From assembly GCA_028015205.1 (NCBI GenBank), contig CM051514.1:21902150-21966149 (forward strand): a DNA stretch of 64,000 bases, in the 5' to 3' direction. Origin of the DNA: Mytilisepta virgata. Lineage: Eukaryota; Mollusca; Bivalvia; Mytilida; Mytilidae. Below are positions 56,353 to 64,000 of the stretch, in pieces (the stretch's first letter is position 1; each line of letters starts with the position of its first letter). The translations under genes and the position numbers were made by a program. The notes under the pieces were generated by a model. It was not told the DNA's origin, did no database searches, and was given only the letters and a program-made list of their open reading frames with translations.

Positions 56353-57640
56353 TCAGATTTCTAAAGATTCCGAATTCATTTTTGAAATATCCCCGTATTG
56401 GGACTGGATGGGGAAAATTGACGATATAGCCTATTTTGTTTTTGCCGAGGATAAGTGAGAACGAAATTTGATAAATGTAACCACAGACATGTTTTATATG
56501 TCTCTGATTCAACGTCATTCAAAAAACGTTCAATAACAAATAATAATTTCAAAAACGATTGATAAGTATCAAGATATATATCGTCATCCAAAACCACCCC
56601 ATCGGGTCAAATGGTCGCTCCACAGGAATTTCCCGTGTTGCCAAATTGTCGATATTACGACCAAACACTGTTCAGATAATTTATATGCTTTACTAATTGT
56701 AGAAAATAGCCGAACGATTGGATCCAGTATGGAATCGACAAAAATAAATTGGGTCAATTAATAATTATAAAAATAATACATGCGTTTTATTAATAATCCT
56801 TGTGCTCTGTCCTTAACCTTAATTGCTGTTTCTTTTATTCCATTTCGTATAAAACAAGTGTACCTTTCTAAAATAAGAATGTACTGCACACTTCGCATAT
56901 TTGTATTTTCCTTCATATAATGAGAATTTATATTTAGACATTCTCCGTGAATTCCTGTGAACTTAATATTTCTGAGCATGCGCGATGAATTTTCCGTGAT
57001 CTCATTAAAATGCACGCCTGCAAACTCCGTCTTAAAGGCGAATTTGTTTATAAGTATTTAATATAAACAATATTTTATTCATAAAAGTTATCATGAATAA
57101 GATTTGTCAGCAGGCTAAACCTATATAAACTCTAAAAACACTAAATAGTCTAGAAAGATGTGTAAGAACATGATAAATTTATACCGCCCGGTTTGGGGAA
57201 ACAAAGAGTTATTTATTTTTTTGGTCATACAAAAATATTCATTAAAGATCATTAAAATATTACGGTATCAATAACTCCAACAGCACACCTGAGCGTGGGA
57301 ATTCATATCCGTTAAGTGACGAGCGATATTTACCATGAAATTGTTTAAATTTTTCAACTGGCCGATCTGACGTGGCATCGAATCGTATTAATAGATTGGG
57401 TGATGTACTTGACCTATCTTTGAGACACGCTTTCTGGATTGTATAAACATCGAAATTAAAGGCTTATAACGAGTCGCATTGTACATGAATTATGTAATTA
57501 AATCTATTTAAAAAGAAAGAGATCAAAATGTCCCCAAGTAATGCATAAGCCTAAAACTGAGACTGGTTCAGGTTGAACGGGGCCCTGATAATGGAGACTG
57601 CACTACTTTCAAACATTGTATCAATACACAAACAGTAAAA
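56353..57640. other. AT-rich intergenic stretch
   Basis: No gene was recognised. Frames at 56261-56597 and 56758-57015 (minus) have no family resemblance. Confidence 0.4.
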
Positions 57641-57659
57641 AATGCGGAAGCATTCATAG

Positions 57660-58380
57660 AGAGGTTAGATGGCTCAGTACAAAGTTATTGCCAGCGTGCT
57701 AAAAATCTTACGCGCAGCGTCAGCTAGATAAGCTAAAGCTTATCTTCGCTGCAGCAGCGCTGCAGAAAAACCAAACTTATATTAAACAAATAGTACTCAA
57801 CCAAAAATACCGAAATAGGAAGCCAAATTTCAGCTAAGGAGATCTACCATGTGCAATACAAGGAATGAACCCTTAGTATTTCTATTATTTTTGAATTTTG
57901 CTAAATACTGTTAATTTCTGTAACAAATCAATGAATAATCATTCATGTCAGACAAGTCTGACGACTGGGTTGGCGAATACCCTCGGGGACCTAGGGTCCA
58001 CAAGCAGAGGCATCATCCCAGGAGTTTCAAAATAACAATCCAAAGATACTAATATTAGATAATAGTAAATTTATACTATGCTGTATATGACGCATTTCAA
58101 GGAGTTACCTCTCATCAGCAGCATTAAAACCGAAACATTTGGAAAACCAAAAACCAAACTTATATTAAACAAGAAGTACTCAACCAAAAATACCGAAATA
58201 GAAAGCCAAATTTCAGCTAAGGAGATCTACCATGTGCAATACAAGGAATGAACCCTTAGTATTTCTATTATTTTTGAATTTTGCTAAATACTGGTAATTT
58301 CTGTAACAAATGAATGAATAATCATGTCAGACAAGTCTGACGACTGGGTTGGCGAATACTCTTGGGGACCTAGCTAATTT
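57660..58380. repeat. Duplicated dispersed repeat (two copies about 380 bp apart)
   Basis: About 57770-57994 and 58153-58373 are direct copies (CCAAACTTATATTAAACAAR, then AGCCAAATTTCAGCTAAGGA, then CTGACGACTGGGTTGGCGAA). Between them lies the 58030-58150 block shared with 45012. A small GC-rich palindrome (CGCTGCAGCAGCGCTGCAG) lies at about 57747-57765. Confidence 0.75.
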
Positions 58381-58429
58381 AAAAAGATATAAAACAGAGA
58401 AGGCTTAAATTATTTAATTTTTCATATTT

Positions 58430-61221
58430 TTAAGTTTGTTATGTTTACATCTATAGAACACATTACTGACCTAGTTTTCTAGGTCACATAACAACAGTAT
58501 TACAAAATACATATGTATAAACATACACAAATATTCTAATACACATATATTGCTATTATATAAAGATAAATTAATTAAGATGACTTGTTTTATTAAATTA
58601 AATGGCCGAATATATATAACTTTGGCTTTTTACAAAAAAAAATGTATAAAAACAATGTATGATATGAAAACAATGAGAACTTCTAAAAATCTACATGTAA
58701 ATGTAGTTTTAAGAAAATAATGAATTATGTATTTAGCAATAAGAAAATACTTAAGCATATACTTTGTACATGTATTTCTAGTAGCCATTTTAGAATAGTT
58801 CACTTGTTCCAAATTCCATGCAAAACAACTGTCAATATGAAAATGCCAGGATATGGGATAAGCGCAATTGAGACAACATGATTGTTCTGTGGAGTTTAAA
58901 CGAGAAGTAATAGCCATAAAGACTTTGTTAAATCTCATTTTATCTGCAAATTCAAATAACAATATGAAAGAAGATAAGGCCAAATATTTGTCCCCTAGAA
59001 TTGTCAAATTACCAGGATGAGGCTAATTAGCAATTTGTCAACATATCCGGATAAATTATCTTTGTTCTATCATCATGAAAATAGCAATTCAATCATGTCT
59101 GTCGTTTAACTGTTCAATGTTTTTATTTAAAGGTGTTGAAAAATTTATCAAATCAGTAAAATTTTAGTTCTAGTCAAAATCAGATGTAATCACAGCAAGT
59201 ATAAAAAAAAAACTTCATTGAAAGTATATAAAATGCTCCATTTAAATACTTTTTTTCAGTACTCATTCTGGCTTGGAGATACTTCTACCACAAAAATCAA
59301 GTTATTTTACTCATTTCATAAAAAATAAACACAAAAATTGAGTATGTCCAAAGATATTTACCCCTTTCTGGTGTTTTCAGTAATGTTAATGATTTTTGTT
59401 AGTAATTTGGGCCCTTTGTCAGTAATCTCAAATTTCAGCATGAAAACTACCAAAGAGACCTACCATCAAAACATCTTATATTGTTTTAAGTCTACAAACA
59501 ATCCCAAGTTTTTATCATCAATCTCGTTAAAACACTTTTCATAAATGGAAAATCAAGCCCAATTACAAAGCATTTACACAACGGGGAATGAAAAAAAAAT
59601 TGGTACAAAACCGGAAGGCGTAATATCAGGAGGTAAATCTGTAATGCGTATTTTGAATCTAAAATCCTGTAATAGTAAAAACCTCTGGCATGTCTGTCGA
59701 ACTGAAATTATCTTAAATACATATGACCACTGTTGAGAAATGGAAGTCGAAAATAAAATTCTGATTTATGTTAGGGGACAAAGAACTGGCTTTAATCATT
59801 AATTCTTTTTTTATTTAAAATATAAATCTGTACTATCAAAAGATTTTGTTTGTCTGAGATTTCCAAATTATACATGTATGAACGATGTTCTTAATACAAT
59901 AACAGGTGACCTAGTTAAAAATAAACAACATGTACATCCAAGACTTCAATATAATATATTTTGAATATGACATGGCCTTGTTAAAAATGACTGAAATATA
60001 AAATCAAATTGTCAGTCACTTGAATACCCTTTTCTATTAATAGAAAAAAAATCTTTGATAACTGCAGTCAAAGTTGTAAAAATAGGGAGTATCTTTATAG
60101 GAAAACTGAAATAAAATTCGACTTCAATTCCACAAAAATTTTGTCAAGTTCAAATATTATATTGTAAATCTAAAAACCACAATCAGTTTATGGCAAAGAA
60201 TTTGATTTCTAAGGAACACTGATAAATATTATTATAATATCAATTGTGTATCTATAGGATAAAGAAATCATATTAAACACTGTACTTTAGCTATCAAGTG
60301 CAGTTCCAAAATATTTTTTCTACGACACAAAAGCACTGGAAGACATTCATTTTACTTTTAGTAACATAATAGATACATTAAACAAGTCACACTTAAAGGG
60401 AAACAACTCCAGTAGCATGTTCAGCAACAAACTCCACTATTGTATAGTAGTTGGCAATAGTCTTATATTGAATTTCCTCTCATAACATTGTTTTTGTCAT
60501 AGTTAAGATATTTAAACAGAAAACTGAAACTTTCCAAGTTTATAACAAAATGGATTCCTTCATAAACAGAATTTTGACATAATAGGAAATTCAAATATTC
60601 TCCATTCTTTTTATCTTGATATAAAACTCTTTGCAAACAGAAATGGCTGACGGTAGTGTTGAAATGTAGCATAGGTGAATGGTGCCAGATTGAAGTTCCT
60701 TATACTTTGGATTTTAGTTCTGAGAATTCCATATTTCAAGCTTATGGTGTATCTATATAAATATGGTTATCTATTTCTGTTGACTAAGAAAAAATCTCTA
60801 GCAATACAATTCCTGACATTATTCACCTTCCAAGGTGCACTTTTATCCACTTTGTGCAAATAGGATAATATATTAAATCCAAAATCTATGATATTTGTAT
60901 CAATTATATCAACATCCATTTCATAAAAATCCAAAACCATTTCCTGATCTTAATTAGGGAACTTCAAGGACACATGCCCAATTAAAAAATCAGACTTTAT
61001 AAAAGTCAAGCATAAAATATCCATAAAGTATTTCTCTTCAAAAAATGGAAATATTTAATGGTCTACTGTCATAAAACTGAAATAAGTATAAATGCTTGAT
61101 TCTGATGAGAAAAAAAAACAGTTGGTAATACAATAAAAGTTTAGTAAAAGACTTGTTTTTGGTGAAAAATAGCAATAAAAATGTAGATTTTCTTTTTATT
61201 TTGTGTGGATGTTGATGAATC
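58430..61221 (-). other. Probable long 3' UTR of the HECW-like gene
   Basis: This 2.8 kb follows the stop codon of the minus-strand gene, is AT-rich and, unlike its surroundings, holds no recognised repeat. Minus-strand poly(A) signals (TTTATT on the plus strand) occur, for example at about 58590. The absence of transposons fits an exonic UTR, but the 3' end is a guess. A 125-codon minus frame at 58630-59007 shows no family resemblance and is probably chance. Confidence 0.4.
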
Positions 61222-61368
<147 letters not shown>

Positions 61369-61437
61369 TCAAGAATATCATAGTAACAAGTATTAGATCT
61401 GTTAAACATCACATAATTATTTTTACAACATACTGTA

Positions 61438-61778
61438 AGGGACGAGATCAAAAGTTCAATGTAGGATAAAAAACTTAATTCAAATAGTTTGGGGGTGGGG
61501 GAGTAAAAATCGCTGAAAGTTTTGTTATCCGACATTGATTTTCGGATTGAAAAATATGGATTCAAGTGATGTCCAAGTCAATATACAGAACAAACATACA
61601 TTGTTGAGGAAAAACAGGACCCATGATACAAAAAGGATACTCTCAAAGCATATGCCCATATTGGTCAATCAATTTTTCCCAAATTAAGTTGAGGGGGGTG
61701 GGGGGGGGGGGGGGGGTCAGTGAAAAAACTATGTGAATTAAGTTTTTTATCCTATATTGAACTTTTGATCTCGTCCCT
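61438..61778. mobile_element. MITE, AGGGACGAGATCAAAAG family, copy 2
   Basis: AGGGACGAGATCAAAAGTTC at the left and GAACTTTTGATCTCGTCCCT at the right are perfect inverted ends; inverted homology extends about 48 bp. A G-run of about 20 is inside the right part. It lies in the intron between the two HECW-like exons. Copy 1 is at 32653-32890. Confidence 0.85.
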
Positions 61779-61799
61779 AAGTACAAAAATATGTAATTA

Positions 61800-62573
<774 letters not shown>

Positions 62574-63118
62574 CTAAAATTGAAAAGTTCTTTATACATG
62601 TATATCCAGTTACAAGCTCCAAAAAAATCCCCAAAAAAACTCAGTACGGTCTCACCTATAGCTACTTCGAAAATAGAGCAAAAGCTCATTCACAGTAATA
62701 TATAGTATATACAAAATCATATCTTTTATTCTTCGGCCTTCCAAAAATACAGTGCCATACAACTTAAAAATCCACTAAGCTAGAAATATTCATAAATTTT
62801 AGCTTTTTTTTGGATTGCAGTGAGGGTCATTAAATTGCAAAATATTTATGCTAAACATAAGAACATTATTCAGGTATATCGAGTCTTAAGTAGAGCTTTG
62901 TACTGCTTTGAATCATAAATTTGTTATTCAATAACACTCCAATGTAAACAAGGATATTATAATATATTTTCTGACTTTTACGAGTATTAACAATGTTTTC
63001 AGGTCAACCTGAAATTTTGACAATGAAAAATAACTGGAAAACTTTAGAAATAACGGACAGAAAAATCCAAGCTTTCATCACGGCTGTTGCTCAAAAAAGT
63101 AAAGATAATAGAACTTAA
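62574..63118 (-). other. Intron of the HECW-like gene
   Basis: AT-rich. I looked here for the preceding exon, which should end ...LLQ in phase 0, and did not find it. Confidence 0.5.
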
Positions 63119-63120
63119 CT

Positions 63121-64000
63121 GGAGGCTCTCTAGAGCCTGTATCGCTCACCTGCATTTAACTTTTCACCTTGAGCAGGGCTAAACATTTAAGTGTTGCAGT
63201 CAATTTGGCTGATTTTTCTATGGGGTTCTATGTTAAACAAAGTTCGGCTGTGGCAGCCATCTTGGTTGACAGTCCAGGTCAATGGACACATTTCTAAAAG
63301 AGAACCATCTATGGACCGTTATTGCTAAGTCTTGTTCCAACTGGCTAAGTGGTTTCAGACAAGAAGATTTTTAAATGAATTTTCCTATAGGGCACTATAT
63401 TAAACTAAGTTTGGCTGTGGTGGCCATCTTGGTTGACAATCCAGATGATTGGACACATTTCTGAAAGAGGACCATCTAAGGACCCATGCTGCCAACTTTA
63501 GTTCCCATTGGCTGAGTAGTTTCAGACAAGATTTGAGTGAATTTCCCATAGGGTCATATGTTAAACTAAGTTCAGCTGTGGCGGCCATCTCGGTTCACAG
63601 TCCACAAAATTGGACATATTTCTGTAAGAGGACCTCCTAAGGACCATTGCTACAAAGTCTGGTTCCAATTGGTAAAGTGGTATCAGACAAGAAGATTTTT
63701 CAATGAATTTTCCCATAGAGCCCTATGTTAAACTAAGTTCGGGTGTGGCAGCCATCTTGGTTGACAGTCCAGGTCATCAGACACAATTCTGAAAGAGGAC
63801 CATATAAGGACCAATGCTACCAAGTCTAGTCCTAATTGGCTAAGTCAGACAAGAAGATTTTTGAGTGAATTTCCAGTAGGGTCCTATGTAAAACTAAGTT
63901 CGGCTGTGGCAGCGATCTTGGTTAACAGTCCGGGTCATCGGACATATTTCTGAAAGAAATCCTCTTAAGGACCACTACTGGCAAAATTGGTTTCAATTGG
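63121..64000 (+). mobile_element. Pearl/Helentron-like element, 5' part, cut by window edge
   Basis: Starts GGAGGCTC-TCTA-GAGCC hairpin, then TGTATCGCTCACCTG. It holds about five tandem units of 162-169 bp marked by CCATCTTGGTTGACAGTCC-like phrases (about 63258, 63427, 63586, 63751, 63915) and GACAAGAAGATTTTT phrases. The units are closest to those of 1897-3231 in inverse orientation. It lies in an intron of the HECW-like gene, on the opposite strand. The 3' end is outside the window. Confidence 0.75.

Noticed and set aside
58630..59007. 125-codon minus-strand frame below the HECW-like exons
   Set aside because: Same strand as the HECW-like gene but after its stop; composition is typical of AT-rich UTR, with no domain.

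Overview
This is AT-rich animal nuclear DNA with spliced genes, long introns and many interspersed repeats. The repeat families (pearl/Helentron-like elements with tandem cores, palindromic MITEs, a tRNA-derived SINE, CR1/L2-like LINEs, a Ty3/gypsy LTR element) and a DEG/ENaC channel gene point to a bivalve mollusc, probably a Mytilus-like mussel. The species is inferred, not proven.

Two host genes can be supported. (1) A plus-strand DEG/ENaC sodium channel gene has 12 coding exons from 26889 to 40006. Every splice phase agrees and the exons add up to a 570-residue protein with TM1, the FPALTICN motif, a Cys-rich ectodomain, TM2 and a GxS filter. An unusual Ser/Thr/Pro-rich, mucin-like insert follows TM1. 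A possible first coding exon at 7453-7515 would put a 19.4 kb intron, full of transposons, in front of it. (2) The 3' end of a minus-strand HECT E3 ubiquitin ligase of the HECW (NEDL) type lies at the right edge. Its last two coding exons (62573-62461 and 61333-61222) carry the catalytic Cys and the C-terminus. A repeat-poor stretch below them is probably its long 3' UTR. The rest of this gene lies beyond the window.

Layout: 1-7.4 kb holds tandem repeats, a reverse-oriented pearl/Helentron-like element and repeat fragments. 7.4-26.8 kb holds a decayed LINE at about 11.9-17.2 kb (coiled-coil/SGNH ORF1, endonuclease, partial RT) with a second LINE 3' end nested in it, several palindromic MITEs, and a 1.45 kb fold-back element with another MITE in its loop. 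26.9-40.3 kb is the channel gene. 40.3-48.1 kb holds a SINE, a LINE fragment, a 33-bp minisatellite and a full pearl/Helentron-like element. 48.1-53.1 kb is a young LTR retrotransposon with matching 636-bp LTRs, a tRNA-Pro-type primer site and the unusual order gag-PR-IN-RT, with most of RT and all RNase H missing. 53.1-58.4 kb holds duplicated repeats, a hAT-like long-TIR palindrome and a 47-bp minisatellite carrying TATATAAG in each unit. 58.4-64 kb is the HECW-like 3' end followed by another pearl/Helentron-like element cut by the window edge.

No bacterial, CRISPR, rRNA or functional tRNA feature was seen. The most interesting items are the IN-before-RT LTR element, the mucin-like insert in the channel, the nested fold-back elements and the Helentron-like termini of the tandem-core repeats.
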